NCBI GenBank assembly: GCA_016934605.1
Contig: JAFGSO010000448.1
Location: 1-8,598, forward strand
DNA length: 8,598 bases
Reading direction: 5' to 3'
DNA from: Calditrichota bacterium
GTDB taxonomy: Bacteria; Calditrichota; Calditrichia; RBG-13-44-9
Below, piece by piece: positions 1 to 7,953 of the stretch (the first letter of the stretch is position 1; each line of letters opens with the position of its first letter). The notes beneath the pieces were generated by a model. That model was not told the DNA's origin. It did not search any database and was given only the letters and a program-made list of their open reading frames with translations. The translations under genes and the position numbers were made by a program.

Positions 1-483
1 CCACTGATCCCCTTTTTCTGGGCACCGGGATGGAACTCTGATAATGCAATCAATAAATATCAGATAGAAGTAGGCGGTCCTTTGCATAGTGGGGATCCCG
101 GGCTAAGGCTGATTGAACCAGTGGGAAATGAAACTCTGAAGTACTATTTCGATATTCCGAATAAATTTGAAATTCTTAAGGGTGAATGGATGATAGTACC
201 TCTTTACCTGATATTCGGATCTGAAGAGTTGAGCTCTCAGTCGGCTTCTATTCAAAAAAGAATTCCGAAACCTTACCTGGTGCTGAACAGCCAGGATGCG
301 CAGAAATTGAAAATTGAAGGGGGATCCACAGTTCAAATAACAATCGGCTCTGTCCCCTATTCACTGAAGGTAAAAATCAGTAAAGATTTTCCCCGCGGCG
401 CTGCAGGATTTACTGTCGGCTTGCCGGGACAGTCATTCACTGAGCTGCCGGCCCGGGGAAAGATATCAGGGAGGGCGCAATGA
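1..483 (+). CDS. nuoG: NADH-quinone oxidoreductase subunit G, C-terminal part (5' end outside window)
   Basis: NuoG is the large peripheral-arm subunit of complex I. It carries iron-sulfur clusters in its N-terminal part and has a molybdopterin-oxidoreductase-like body that holds no molybdenum cofactor. Only the last 160 codons are here. The frame is open from base 1 with no stop, so the gene is cut by the window edge; the TTG at 82 is an internal Leu codon. Visible residues include APGWNS near codon 8, EVGG...GDPGLRL around codons 23-37 and LFGSEELS, which I recall in near-identical form in E. coli NuoG. The last ~90 residues (PKPYLVLNSQDAQKL onward) have the beta-rich look of the C-terminal dinucleotide-binding-like domain of this superfamily. 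The stop TGA overlaps the nuoH ATG by 4 bases. Identity is secure; the catalytic N-terminal part cannot be judged. Confidence 0.95.
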   Translation, partial: PLIPFFWAPGWNSDNAINKYQIEVGGPLHSGDPGLRLIEPVGNETLKYYFDIPNKFEILKGEWMIVPLYLIFGSEELSSQSASIQKRIPKPYLVLNSQDAQKLKIEGGSTVQITIGSVPYSLKVKISKDFPRGAAGFTVGLPGQSFTELPARGKISGRAQ

Positions 484-1436
484 GAACAACTCTGGAAATC
501 CTGATCATCATTGCAGGGGTTCTGATAGTTGCCCTTACTATCGCAGCAGCAATGATTTATGTAGAACGCCGCATGCTGGCTGTCTGGCAGGACCGGTATG
601 GACCCAACCGGACCGGACCGTTTGGTTTGCTGCAAGTGGTAGCGGACATGGTGAAAATTTTTTTCAAGGAGGACTGGATACCTCCATTTGCCGATAAAGT
701 AGTTTTTATCTTTGCACCGGCTATCGTTGTGGCAACAGTATTGATGGGTTTCGCAATAGTTCCCTTCGCACCTCAGATTTATGTAGCAGATCCCAACATC
801 GGAATACTCTTCTTTCTGGCCATGTCCTCCCTGGGTGCATACAGCCTGGCTCTGGGAGGATGGGCTTCCAATAATAAATATTCACTACTAGGGGCATTAA
901 GAGGAACTGCCCAGATGATTACCTATGAGGTTTTCATGGGTTTATCCCTGCTGGGAGTTGTGATGCTGACCGGTTCTTTCAGCCTGCGTGATATTGTAGA
1001 AGCACAGAGGGAGATGTGGTTTGTGGTTCCACAATTCCTGGGATTTGTCATATTTATGATTGCCGGTATCGCTGAGTCGCATCGGCTGCCGTTCGATATC
1101 CCTGAAGCGGAAAGCGAAATTGTTGCCGGTTTTCACAGCGAATATTCCGGAATGAAATTCGGGATGTTCTTCGTGGGAGAATATCTGGGAATCACATTGA
1201 TATCGGCAATAGCCGTAACACTTTTTTTCGGCGGGTGGCTTGGCCCCGATTTCCTTCCGCCTGTTGTATGGTTTTTCCTGAAAACCAGCGTATTTCTGCT
1301 GTTTTTTGTACTGCTGAGAGCATCTCTTCCACGGCCACGGTATGATCAGCTGATGAGCTATGGCTGGAAGGTGATGTTGCCATTGGCACTGTTAAACATT
1401 CTGGTAACAGGGGCGGTAGTATTGGCGGCAGGATGA
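480..1436 (+). CDS. nuoH: NADH-quinone oxidoreductase subunit H (quinone-chamber membrane subunit)
   Basis: NuoH is the membrane subunit that joins the peripheral arm to the membrane arm and forms part of the quinone-binding chamber. The protein has 318 residues (E. coli about 325) and is almost wholly hydrophobic helices, consistent with the family's eight transmembrane segments. Diagnostic stretches: ERRMLAVWQDRYGPNRTGPFG at about 29-49; the acidic cytoplasmic loop HRLPFDIPEAESE at 201-213 followed by HSEYSGMKFG, with conserved charges of the quinone/E-channel region; and RASLPRPRYDQLMSYGWK at 280-297. Start: ATG at 480 overlaps the nuoG stop (ATGA), with the strong Shine-Dalgarno AGGGAGGG at 468-475 four bases upstream. 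A 48-base AT-rich gap follows before nuoI, the largest in the operon part seen here; I see no hairpin in it. No missing key residue was noticed. Confidence 0.98.
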   Translation: MRTTLEILIIIAGVLIVALTIAAAMIYVERRMLAVWQDRYGPNRTGPFGLLQVVADMVKIFFKEDWIPPFADKVVFIFAPAIVVATVLMGFAIVPFAPQIYVADPNIGILFFLAMSSLGAYSLALGGWASNNKYSLLGALRGTAQMITYEVFMGLSLLGVVMLTGSFSLRDIVEAQREMWFVVPQFLGFVIFMIAGIAESHRLPFDIPEAESEIVAGFHSEYSGMKFGMFFVGEYLGITLISAIAVTLFFGGWLGPDFLPPVVWFFLKTSVFLLFFVLLRASLPRPRYDQLMSYGWKVMLPLALLNILVTGAVVLAAG

Positions 1437-1484
1437 GTCTAAAAAATAAAATAGCTTAATGATGAAAATGGTTTGAGGATATAG

Positions 1485-2000
1485 ATGATCAGCAATATCA
1501 GAAGCCTATGGATTGCTTTTACTCATATGTTCCGGAAACGCTTTACGGTGCAGTATCCGGATGAAAAGATAACACTTCCGGCACGATGGAGAGGACGTAT
1601 CGTGCTCACCCGTGATCCCGACGGAGAAGAGCGCTGTGTCGCCTGTTATCTATGTTCGGTGGCCTGTCCGGTAGACTGCATTGCGCTTCAGGCAACCGAA
1701 GATGAAAATGGCCGGCGTTATCCGGAATTTTTCCGTATCAACTTCTCACGCTGTATTTTCTGCGGCCTTTGCGAAGAAGCATGCCCCACCTATTCCATTC
1801 AGCTTATACCTGATTATGAAATGTCGGAGTACGATCGCCAGAATCTGGTTTATGAAAAAGAAGATTTGCTGATCAACAGTCAGGGAAAATACCCGGATTA
1901 TAATTTTTACAAAGTGGCAGGTCTGGCCATAAGGGGGAAGGGGAAAGGAGAGGCTGAGAATGAAGAACCACCAATTGACGTGAGAGATCTGCTGCCATGA
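1485..2000 (+). CDS. nuoI: NADH-quinone oxidoreductase subunit I (two 4Fe-4S ferredoxin-like subunit)
   Basis: NuoI holds clusters N6a and N6b, which pass electrons from NuoG towards the terminal cluster N2 in NuoB. It has 171 residues (E. coli 180; the difference is at the N terminus). Two CxxCxxCxxxCP motifs are intact: Cys51, 54, 57, 61 (CVACYLCSVACP) and Cys90, 93, 96, 100 (CIFCGLCEEACP). The flanking GRIVLTRDPDGEERC and YPEFFRINFSRC stretches are typical of the E. coli-type protein, and the tail GEAENEEPPIDVRDLLP matches that type too. The N-terminal helix (about residues 3-16) would lie on the membrane surface. Start: a TAG stop sits directly before ATG 1485 in frame, so no longer start is possible; GAGG at 1475-1478 is a well-spaced ribosome binding site. 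The stop TGA overlaps the ATG of a tiny reading frame that runs to nuoJ. Confidence 0.98.
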   Translation: MISNIRSLWIAFTHMFRKRFTVQYPDEKITLPARWRGRIVLTRDPDGEERCVACYLCSVACPVDCIALQATEDENGRRYPEFFRINFSRCIFCGLCEEACPTYSIQLIPDYEMSEYDRQNLVYEKEDLLINSQGKYPDYNFYKVAGLAIRGKGKGEAENEEPPIDVRDLLP

Positions 2001-2029
2001 CAGAAAGTACAGTAAAGGAAATCGGATGA
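1997..2029 (+). other. possible 10-codon minicistron bridging nuoI and nuoJ
   Basis: ATG at 1997 overlaps the nuoI stop in an ATGA. The frame reads MTESTVKEIG and ends in TGA at 2027-2029, which overlaps the nuoJ ATG at 2026 in a second ATGA. The two ends match the stop/start overlaps used elsewhere in this operon, so it could carry reinitiating ribosomes across the 25-base gap. The same stretch holds the nuoJ ribosome binding site AAGGAA (2015-2020), so nuoJ can also be started directly. There is no evidence that the peptide itself has a role; chance is quite possible. Confidence 0.3.
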
Positions 2030-2556
2030 CAATTTTATTCTATATTGCCGGTGTTATTGCCATACTTTCTACTATAATGGTGATTACCCGGCTAAATGCC
2101 GTTCATGCCCTGCTCTATCTGATTGTCTCCCTTTTATCGGTGAGCGTGATATTTTTCCTTGTGGGTGCTCCTTTTATCGGAATACTGGAGATCATAGTTT
2201 ACGCCGGCGCTATTATGGTTTTATTCATTTTCATAATTATGATGCTGAATCTCGGGAAAGAATCGGAAGAACAGGAAAAAAGATGGCTTGAGAGAAAAAT
2301 GTGGTTTGGACCGGGAATACTGGCAGCAATTCTGCTGATTGAATTCATTTATATCATTTTCCCGGGATTTCAGAAAAATATACCGGAGAGTACGGTTTAT
2401 CCCAGAGAGGTGGGATTATCCCTTTTCAGCACATACCTGCTCGGTGTTGAACTGGCGGCATTTCTGCTGCTGGCCGGTATCATTGGTGCCTATCACCTGG
2501 GACATCGATCGAGAAAACCTCTTCATCGATTTTTTGAAGAAAGGAATCCGAAATGA
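2026..2556 (+). CDS. nuoJ: NADH-quinone oxidoreductase subunit J (membrane arm)
   Basis: NuoJ (ND6 type) lies between NuoH and NuoK in the membrane arm. Its third helix changes shape during turnover and helps connect quinone chemistry to the proton pumps. It has 176 residues (E. coli 184) and about five hydrophobic segments: residues 3-20, 27-47, 53-76, 92-112 and 133-158. The family hallmark EIIVYAGAIMVLF is at 55-67, with the conserved Glu55 and Tyr59 of the pi-bulge helix. HALLYLIVSLL at 27-37 and MMLNLG at 72-77 also match the E. coli-type protein. Start: ATG at 2026 with AAGGAA at 2015-2020, five bases upstream. The stop overlaps nuoK by 4 bases (ATGA). The soluble tail after about residue 160 is short and basic, shorter than in E. 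coli. Confidence 0.97.
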   Translation: MTILFYIAGVIAILSTIMVITRLNAVHALLYLIVSLLSVSVIFFLVGAPFIGILEIIVYAGAIMVLFIFIIMMLNLGKESEEQEKRWLERKMWFGPGILAAILLIEFIYIIFPGFQKNIPESTVYPREVGLSLFSTYLLGVELAAFLLLAGIIGAYHLGHRSRKPLHRFFEERNPK

Positions 2557-2861
2557 CTGTTGTTCCCATGGAAACCGGATTGCTTCTGGCCGGAATCCTT
2601 TTCCTGCTTGGTCTTGTCGGAGTTCTGGTCCGACGAAATGTTATTTTCATGCTGATGTCTATTGAAATAATGTTAAATGCCGCAGGTCTGGCTTTTGTGA
2701 TAGCCGGTGCCAGCTGGGGACAAGCGGACGGTCAGGTAATGTTCATCTTCATTCTTACCATGGCGGCTGCGGAAGTATCCGTGGGGTTGGCCCTTATCCT
2801 CCAATTTTATCGTCAGTTTAAAACCCTGGATGCCGATGTAGCCAGTCAAATGAGAGAATAA
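2553..2861 (+). CDS. nuoK: NADH-quinone oxidoreductase subunit K (membrane arm)
   Basis: NuoK (ND4L/MrpC type) is a small three-helix subunit that carries part of the buried charged chain along the membrane arm. It has 102 residues (E. coli 100). Hydrophobic segments lie at about 9-26, 31-53 and 60-86. The two membrane-buried glutamates needed for coupling in the family are present: Glu38 in MLMSIEIMLNAAGLAF and Glu74 in AAAEVSVGLAL. The VRRNVIFML stretch before the first of them is also typical. Start: ATG at 2553 overlaps the nuoJ stop and has AAGGAA at 2541-2546, six bases upstream. An in-frame ATG at 2568 would also leave a complete helix bundle, but it is less well placed. Only two bases separate its stop from the nuoL ATG. 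Confidence 0.97.
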   Translation: MTVVPMETGLLLAGILFLLGLVGVLVRRNVIFMLMSIEIMLNAAGLAFVIAGASWGQADGQVMFIFILTMAAAEVSVGLALILQFYRQFKTLDADVASQMRE

Positions 2862-2863
2862 AT

Positions 2864-4756
2864 ATGTTCGGGACAATCTGGATAATACCATTTCTGCCAC
2901 TGCTCAGTTTTCTGATTTTAGCCATTACCGGAAAACGGTGGTCTGAAAAAACAGTTTCTATACTGGGGGTCGGTTCGGTAGGTATTTCTGCTTTATTTAC
3001 TGTTCTCATCGGAATTCAATTTCTGACCAATCCCCCGCCAGGGCACTTTGTTGTTCAGACCCTGTGGAGCTGGATGGAAGTCGGATCTCTCACTCCCGCC
3101 ATCGCCTTTCACCTGGATGCGCTATCTCTGGTATTCTGTTTCGTTGTAACATTTGTTGGTTTTATTATCCATCTGTATTCATCTGAATTCATGGAAGAGG
3201 ATGAAGGATTTTCGCGATTTTTTGCCTATATGAATCTTTTCGTCGGTTCCATGCTGATTCTGGTGCTGGCAGATAACCTAGTGCTGCTCTACCTCGGCTG
3301 GGAAGGTGTGGGATTATGCAGTTATCTGTTAATTGGTTTCTGGTATAAAGATCCCCAAAATGGCTACGCCGCCAGAAAAGCATTTGTGGTGACCCGGGTG
3401 GGAGATACCGCCATGGCAATTGGGCTGTTCTTATTGTTTACCAGCTTCGGAACTTTACATATCGATACGTTGCTGGATGCTGCATCACAAAACTGGGCAA
3501 CCGGAACCACCATGGCTGTACTGGCATCTGCACTGCTGCTGGGAGGCGCAGTGGGAAAGTCTGCACAACTTCCGCTGCAGACATGGTTACCTGATGCGAT
3601 GGCCGGTCCCACCCCGGTGAGTGCCCTGATCCATGCCGCCACCATGGTTACTGCCGGAGTTTATCTGATTGCCAGGACCAATGTGATTTTCATGCTGGCA
3701 CCTGCCACACAGCTTGCCGTGGCCATCATCGGTGCCGCCACGCTTTTAATCGCCGGTTTCGCCGCATTGACCCAGGTTGATATCAAACGAGTACTGGCCT
3801 ATTCAACCATCAGCCAGATCGGATACATGTTTCTCGCGCTGGGAGTAGGAGCCTGGTCAGCTGCTATTTTACACTTTATGACCCATGCATTTTTCAAAGC
3901 ACTACTCTTTCTGGCTGCCGGCGTGGTAATTCTTGCCATGCACCACGAACATAACATGTTTAAAATGGGCGGATTAAGAAAAGAACTACCGATAACCTTC
4001 TGGACTTTTCTGATCGGATCCGCCTCACTGGCAGCTTTACCCATCGTCACCGCGGGATTTTATAGCAAGGACCTCATTCTCTGGTATGCCTGGGCCGGAG
4101 AACAGGGCAATTTCTGGCTCTGGCTGGCAGGCTTCGCCGGAGCATTCATCACAGCGATTTACACATTCCGAATGGTATTTGTCACTTTCTACGGTAAGCG
4201 GAAATCAGAGATCAGCCATAAACCGGGAAAGCGGATGCTTATTCCGCTGGTTATCCTGGCTGTTTTTTCCATTATCGGTGGACTGGTGGAAACACCCCAT
4301 ACACTCGGCCATATCCAGCTGTTTTCAAAAATGCTGGAAAATGTCCTCCCATCTACCGGCATTCTCCACTCCGGAATCAGCGAAGAACTTATCCTGCAGA
4401 TAGTGACCGCCTTGCTGGCATTACTGGGTATCTATCTGGCCTACTACCTCTGGCTCAAAAAATTCAGCCTTGTTCAGAAAATAACTCAGGTGAAGTTACT
4501 GGCCACATCACAAAGGTTTTTCTTTTCCGGCTGGGGGTTCGACTGGTTATACGACCGGCTGTTTGTTTTTCCAGCTGTATGGCTGGCCCGGATAAACCGC
4601 AGAGATTTTATCGATCTGTTTTATGATGGCATCGCGGATGCCAACCGATATTTTCATCAGGAATTGAGGAAAACCCAGAGCGGCCAGATCCGCTGGTACG
4701 CCCTCGGTATACTGATTGGTGCCTTAATAACCTTAACCATCGTGGTATTCATATGA
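2864..4756 (+). CDS. nuoL: NADH-quinone oxidoreductase subunit L (distal antiporter-like proton pump)
   Basis: NuoL (ND5/MrpA-like) is the distal proton pump of the membrane arm, with a long C-terminal lateral helix lying along NuoM and NuoN. It has 630 residues (E. coli 613). Core residues are present: Glu147 in LGWEGVGLCSYLL, Arg178 and Asp181 in TRVGDT, Lys232 in GKSAQLPLQTWLPDAM, His257 in SALIHAATMVTAG and Lys402 in GFYSKD. The regular hydrophobic segments of the 14-helix core run to about residue 470. A segment near 508-530 and the stretch to about 608 fit the lateral helix, and 611-630 is a final transmembrane anchor, so the protein is full length. A weak purine-rich site (GAGAGAA, 2852-2858) sits within the end of nuoK, five bases before the ATG. 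The stop overlaps nuoM by 4 bases. Confidence 0.98.
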   Translation: MFGTIWIIPFLPLLSFLILAITGKRWSEKTVSILGVGSVGISALFTVLIGIQFLTNPPPGHFVVQTLWSWMEVGSLTPAIAFHLDALSLVFCFVVTFVGFIIHLYSSEFMEEDEGFSRFFAYMNLFVGSMLILVLADNLVLLYLGWEGVGLCSYLLIGFWYKDPQNGYAARKAFVVTRVGDTAMAIGLFLLFTSFGTLHIDTLLDAASQNWATGTTMAVLASALLLGGAVGKSAQLPLQTWLPDAMAGPTPVSALIHAATMVTAGVYLIARTNVIFMLAPATQLAVAIIGAATLLIAGFAALTQVDIKRVLAYSTISQIGYMFLALGVGAWSAAILHFMTHAFFKALLFLAAGVVILAMHHEHNMFKMGGLRKELPITFWTFLIGSASLAALPIVTAGFYSKDLILWYAWAGEQGNFWLWLAGFAGAFITAIYTFRMVFVTFYGKRKSEISHKPGKRMLIPLVILAVFSIIGGLVETPHTLGHIQLFSKMLENVLPSTGILHSGISEELILQIVTALLALLGIYLAYYLWLKKFSLVQKITQVKLLATSQRFFFSGWGFDWLYDRLFVFPAVWLARINRRDFIDLFYDGIADANRYFHQELRKTQSGQIRWYALGILIGALITLTIVVFI

Positions 4757-6459
4757 TACTGGTCTGGATCATTGCATTATTGATGCTGGGGGGAATACTT
4801 TCGCTCATCAGCGGGAAATGGTCCCACAGGGCGCCCCGCTGGATATCATTGGCAGCCAATACTCTTGCGTTTTTACTGGTTATCCGGGTCTGGATCTCCA
4901 ATTATGCCAGGATGAGCATTTCAGAACAGCACAACTGGATTATCGACCTTTCCTGGGAATGGATACCTCAATTCGGCATACAGTTTCATCTGGCGATGGA
5001 CGGCCTCAGCCTGCTGATGGTTATGCTCACACTCTTTCTGAGTATTGCATCTATTCTGGTTTCCTGGACAGAAATTACTGAAAGAGTCGGCTTTTTCCAT
5101 TTCAACCTGATGTTTATTATTGCCGGCATTATCGGTGTCTTTACTGCACTCGATCTCTTTTTGTTCTACTTCTTCTGGGAAGTGATGCTGATACCGATGT
5201 ATTTCCTTATCGGAATCTGGGGACATGAGAACCGGATTTACGCTTCATTCAAGTTTTTTATTTTTACTCAGGCCAGTGGCCTGCTGATGTTCCTTTCGAT
5301 TCTGGCATTATACTTCATCCACGGACAGTCCAGCGGTGAATACACCTTCGATTACATGGTCCTTCTCGGTACAACCATGTCTCCGGCTGCAGCTCGCTGG
5401 ATAATGGCGGGTTTCCTGATCGCATTTCTGGTGAAGCTCCCTGCTGTGCCGGTTCATAACTGGTTACCGGATGCCCATACTCAGGCTCCTACCGCCGGAA
5501 GCGTCATACTGGCGGGCCTGCTTCTAAAAACCGGAGCATACGGAATTCTTCGTTTTGTTCTGCCTCTATTCCCGGATGCCGCTGCCGAATTTGCACCGGT
5601 TGCTCTCTTACTGGGGGTTATAAGTATCTTATATGGGGCCAAACTGGCTTATGCGCAGACGGATTTCAGGCGGCTTGTCGCCTATACCAGCGTCAGTCAT
5701 ATGGGATTTGTTCTGCTGGGATCTTTTGCTTTTAATGAACTGGCGTTACAGGGTGTGATCATGCAGATGATTTCCCATGGACTCAGCACCGGTGCCCTGT
5801 TTATTCTGGCAGGACTTCTGCAGGAGCGAATCCATACCAGGGATATGACCACTATGGGTGGTCTCTGGGCCCGGGTGCCCCGGATGGGAGGAATAGGGAT
5901 GGTATTTGCCATGGCCTCATTGGGGTTACCCGGATTCGGGAATTTCATCGCCGAATTTCTTATCCTGCTTGGAGTCTACCAGTCTGCTGTAATCTGGGCT
6001 ATACTGGCAACCCTGGGATTAATTGCGTCCACCATTTATTCTCTGCACATCATACAGCGGATTTTCCACGGTAAACCGCAGAAAGAATGGAGTCTCACAG
6101 ATTTCAATGTCAGGGAAATGTGCGTCATGGTTTCCATGGTCCTGCTTTTACTCTGGATCGGGATATATCCAAAACCGTTCCTGTTGACCTCAAGAACCAG
6201 TACTTTTCAGATTCAAAAATTTTTGCAACCCGGGATGAACTATCCAGATGAATATCAATCTGATAAAGATATTCCTCCCTGCGGACAAAATGGCTCCGTT
6301 CCATATTCCAATACGCCTAGTGAGCAGATTGATATCACTTTAAGCAAATTTCCGAGACAAAAAACATCTTTATCATTCATGGAAACTCACGGTTTCCGAC
6401 CAGATTGCTATGGAAAGTACGGCATCCTGTTCAAGCAAATGCAAGGAGAAACATCTTGA
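4753..6459 (+). CDS. nuoM: NADH-quinone oxidoreductase subunit M (central antiporter-like pump) with C-terminal extension
   Basis: NuoM (ND4/MrpD-like) is the central proton pump. The core is complete: Glu143 in FFWEVMLIPMY, Lys228 in FLVKLPAVPVHNWLPDAHT, Lys259 in GLLLKTGAYG, His342 in ISHGLSTGALF and Glu401 in GNFIAEFLILLG. At 568 residues it is clearly longer than E. coli NuoM (509). The recognisable family sequence ends soon after IGIYPKPF at about 469-476, near residue 494. The remaining ~74 residues are polar, have no transmembrane segment and contain Cys510 and Cys552. In E. coli complex I the NuoM ends face the periplasm, so the tail is expected there (inference). Its DNA, about 38-40 percent GC by line counts, is more AT-rich than sampled core lines (45-58). 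Start: ATG overlaps the nuoL stop, with no clear Shine-Dalgarno upstream, so it probably relies on translational coupling. The stop overlaps the nuoN TTG. Confidence 0.96.
   Translation: MILVWIIALLMLGGILSLISGKWSHRAPRWISLAANTLAFLLVIRVWISNYARMSISEQHNWIIDLSWEWIPQFGIQFHLAMDGLSLLMVMLTLFLSIASILVSWTEITERVGFFHFNLMFIIAGIIGVFTALDLFLFYFFWEVMLIPMYFLIGIWGHENRIYASFKFFIFTQASGLLMFLSILALYFIHGQSSGEYTFDYMVLLGTTMSPAAARWIMAGFLIAFLVKLPAVPVHNWLPDAHTQAPTAGSVILAGLLLKTGAYGILRFVLPLFPDAAAEFAPVALLLGVISILYGAKLAYAQTDFRRLVAYTSVSHMGFVLLGSFAFNELALQGVIMQMISHGLSTGALFILAGLLQERIHTRDMTTMGGLWARVPRMGGIGMVFAMASLGLPGFGNFIAEFLILLGVYQSAVIWAILATLGLIASTIYSLHIIQRIFHGKPQKEWSLTDFNVREMCVMVSMVLLLLWIGIYPKPFLLTSRTSTFQIQKFLQPGMNYPDEYQSDKDIPPCGQNGSVPYSNTPSEQIDITLSKFPRQKTSLSFMETHGFRPDCYGKYGILFKQMQGETS
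6443..6449 (+). promoter_or_regulatory. ribosome binding site that fixes the nuoN start
   Basis: AAGGAGA lies inside the last codons of nuoM, six bases before the TTG at 6456. The next in-frame ATG, at 6474, is 24 bases away, too far for this site. The spacing and the 4-base TTGA overlap with the nuoM stop support TTG as the true start. Confidence 0.8.
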
Positions 6460-7919
6460 CTGGCAATGACCTCATGGCACTGTCACCGCTGATTATACTG
6501 GCGAGCGGTTCCTTAATTATCATGATGACAATCTCAGTGAAGAGGAATCATGCTGTGGCGGCGGGGATTTCACTTCTCACTCTGGCAGGAGCTTTTTTTG
6601 CCCTGATAGAAACTTTTAAGAGCATCCCCCATAAAATAGAGCCAATGGTCATACTGGACAGTTATGCTGTTTTCTTTATGGGGCTTATTCTGATCGCCGG
6701 TTTTTTTGTCACCGCTTTTTCCTACAACTATCTCTCGAAAGGTAACAAAAGACCGGAAGAATATTATATTCTGCTGTTGCTGGCAACTCTGGGAACCGTT
6801 GTTCTGGTGATCAGTAATCACTTTGTAACATTTTTTCTGGGTTTGGAAATCTTAAGTGTTTCTCTCTATACGTTAATCGCCTATTCCCGGGAGAATCTTA
6901 TCGCCTTAGAAGCCGGTCTGAAATACCTGATTCTTGCGGCATTTTCATCTGCTTTTCTGATATTCGGCATGGCTCTGGTTTACGCCGAAGTCGGAACAAT
7001 GAATTTTATGGAAATGGGTCTTCGGGTGGGATTGATGGGGTGGACCAACCTGATACTGCTGGCGGGAATTGCTTTAATGATTGTGGGATTTGGATTTAAA
7101 CTGGCAGTTGTTCCTTTTCATATGTGGACACCTGATGTCTATCAGGGCGCTTCTGCCCCGGTAACAGCGTTTATTGCGACGGTATCAAAAGGAGGCATGT
7201 TCGCTCTGCTGTTCCGCCTATTCATAACCGCCGGTGCTCACACCAGCTCATCCGTTCTCGTTATCTTTACTTTTATTTCAATTGCCTCCATGTTTGCAGG
7301 AAATATACTGGCTCTTCTGCAGAATAATGTGAAGCGAATTCTGGCTTACTCCTCTATTGCCCATCTGGGGTATCTGCTGGTAGCGTTTATTGCCGGGCAG
7401 CAATTCGGGATGCAGGCTGCCGCATTCTACCTGGTGGCATATTTCATTACCACACTGGGAGCTTTTGGTGTAATTTCCATGCTCAGCGATGAAGAAAGGG
7501 AACCGGACAGAATTGGGGATTATCGGGGATTGTTCTGGAGGCGGCCGTGGATTTCGCTTGTCCTCTCGGCCATGCTCTTTTCACTGGCGGGTATACCATT
7601 GACGGCGGGATTTATCGGTAAATTTTATGTGGTGGCGGCAGGCGTGAAATCAACCCTCTGGATTCTGTTGATTATTCTGGTCATTAACAGTGCCATCGGA
7701 CTTTATTATTATTTGCGTATCATTGTATCCATGTTTTCCAGAACAGCACCGGAAGAGAAACCGTCCGTTGGAACGGCAGTACTTCCTCTGAGCGGTGGAG
7801 TTGTCCTGGCGGTTTTAACAATTCTGCTGATCTGGCTGGGGATTTTTCCGGCAGATATCATGCTGGTTATTCAGCGACTCGTTTCGGGTGTGGCTCCGGC
7901 AGCACCACTGATGTTTTAA
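6456..7919 (+). CDS. nuoN: NADH-quinone oxidoreductase subunit N (proximal antiporter-like proton pump), TTG start
   Basis: NuoN (ND2/MrpD-like) is the antiporter-like pump nearest the NuoJ/NuoK relay. From the TTG at 6456 it has 487 residues, close to the 485 of E. coli, and its first residues (MTGNDLMALSPL) line up with the E. coli start. Core residues: Glu131 in FFLGLEILSVSLY, Lys215 in GFGFKLAVVPFHMWTPDVYQG, Lys245 in ATVSKGGMF, the NNVKRILAYSSIAHLGYLL block at about 290-308, and Lys389 in PLTAGFIGKFYV. Hydrophobic segments span the whole length. A longer frame back to a TTG at 6405 exists but would add 17 polar residues with no ribosome binding site. An ATG at 6474 is possible but badly spaced. 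This is the last gene of the operon; no typical terminator follows. Confidence 0.96.
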   Translation: MTGNDLMALSPLIILASGSLIIMMTISVKRNHAVAAGISLLTLAGAFFALIETFKSIPHKIEPMVILDSYAVFFMGLILIAGFFVTAFSYNYLSKGNKRPEEYYILLLLATLGTVVLVISNHFVTFFLGLEILSVSLYTLIAYSRENLIALEAGLKYLILAAFSSAFLIFGMALVYAEVGTMNFMEMGLRVGLMGWTNLILLAGIALMIVGFGFKLAVVPFHMWTPDVYQGASAPVTAFIATVSKGGMFALLFRLFITAGAHTSSSVLVIFTFISIASMFAGNILALLQNNVKRILAYSSIAHLGYLLVAFIAGQQFGMQAAAFYLVAYFITTLGAFGVISMLSDEEREPDRIGDYRGLFWRRPWISLVLSAMLFSLAGIPLTAGFIGKFYVVAAGVKSTLWILLIILVINSAIGLYYYLRIIVSMFSRTAPEEKPSVGTAVLPLSGGVVLAVLTILLIWLGIFPADIMLVIQRLVSGVAPAAPLMF

Positions 7920-7953
7920 CCGGATTTATATTTCCAATAGAATTTGGTGCTTT

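Noticed and set aside
1459..1476. mini reading frame (MMKMV) in the nuoH-nuoI gap, similar to the nuoI-nuoJ one
   Set aside because: It is only five codons, does not overlap the nuoH stop and has no ribosome binding site; its stop merely falls by the nuoI Shine-Dalgarno.
6405..6456. longer nuoN start at TTG 6405
   Set aside because: It would add 17 polar residues before the first membrane helix, has no Shine-Dalgarno, and breaks the length match with E. coli NuoN.
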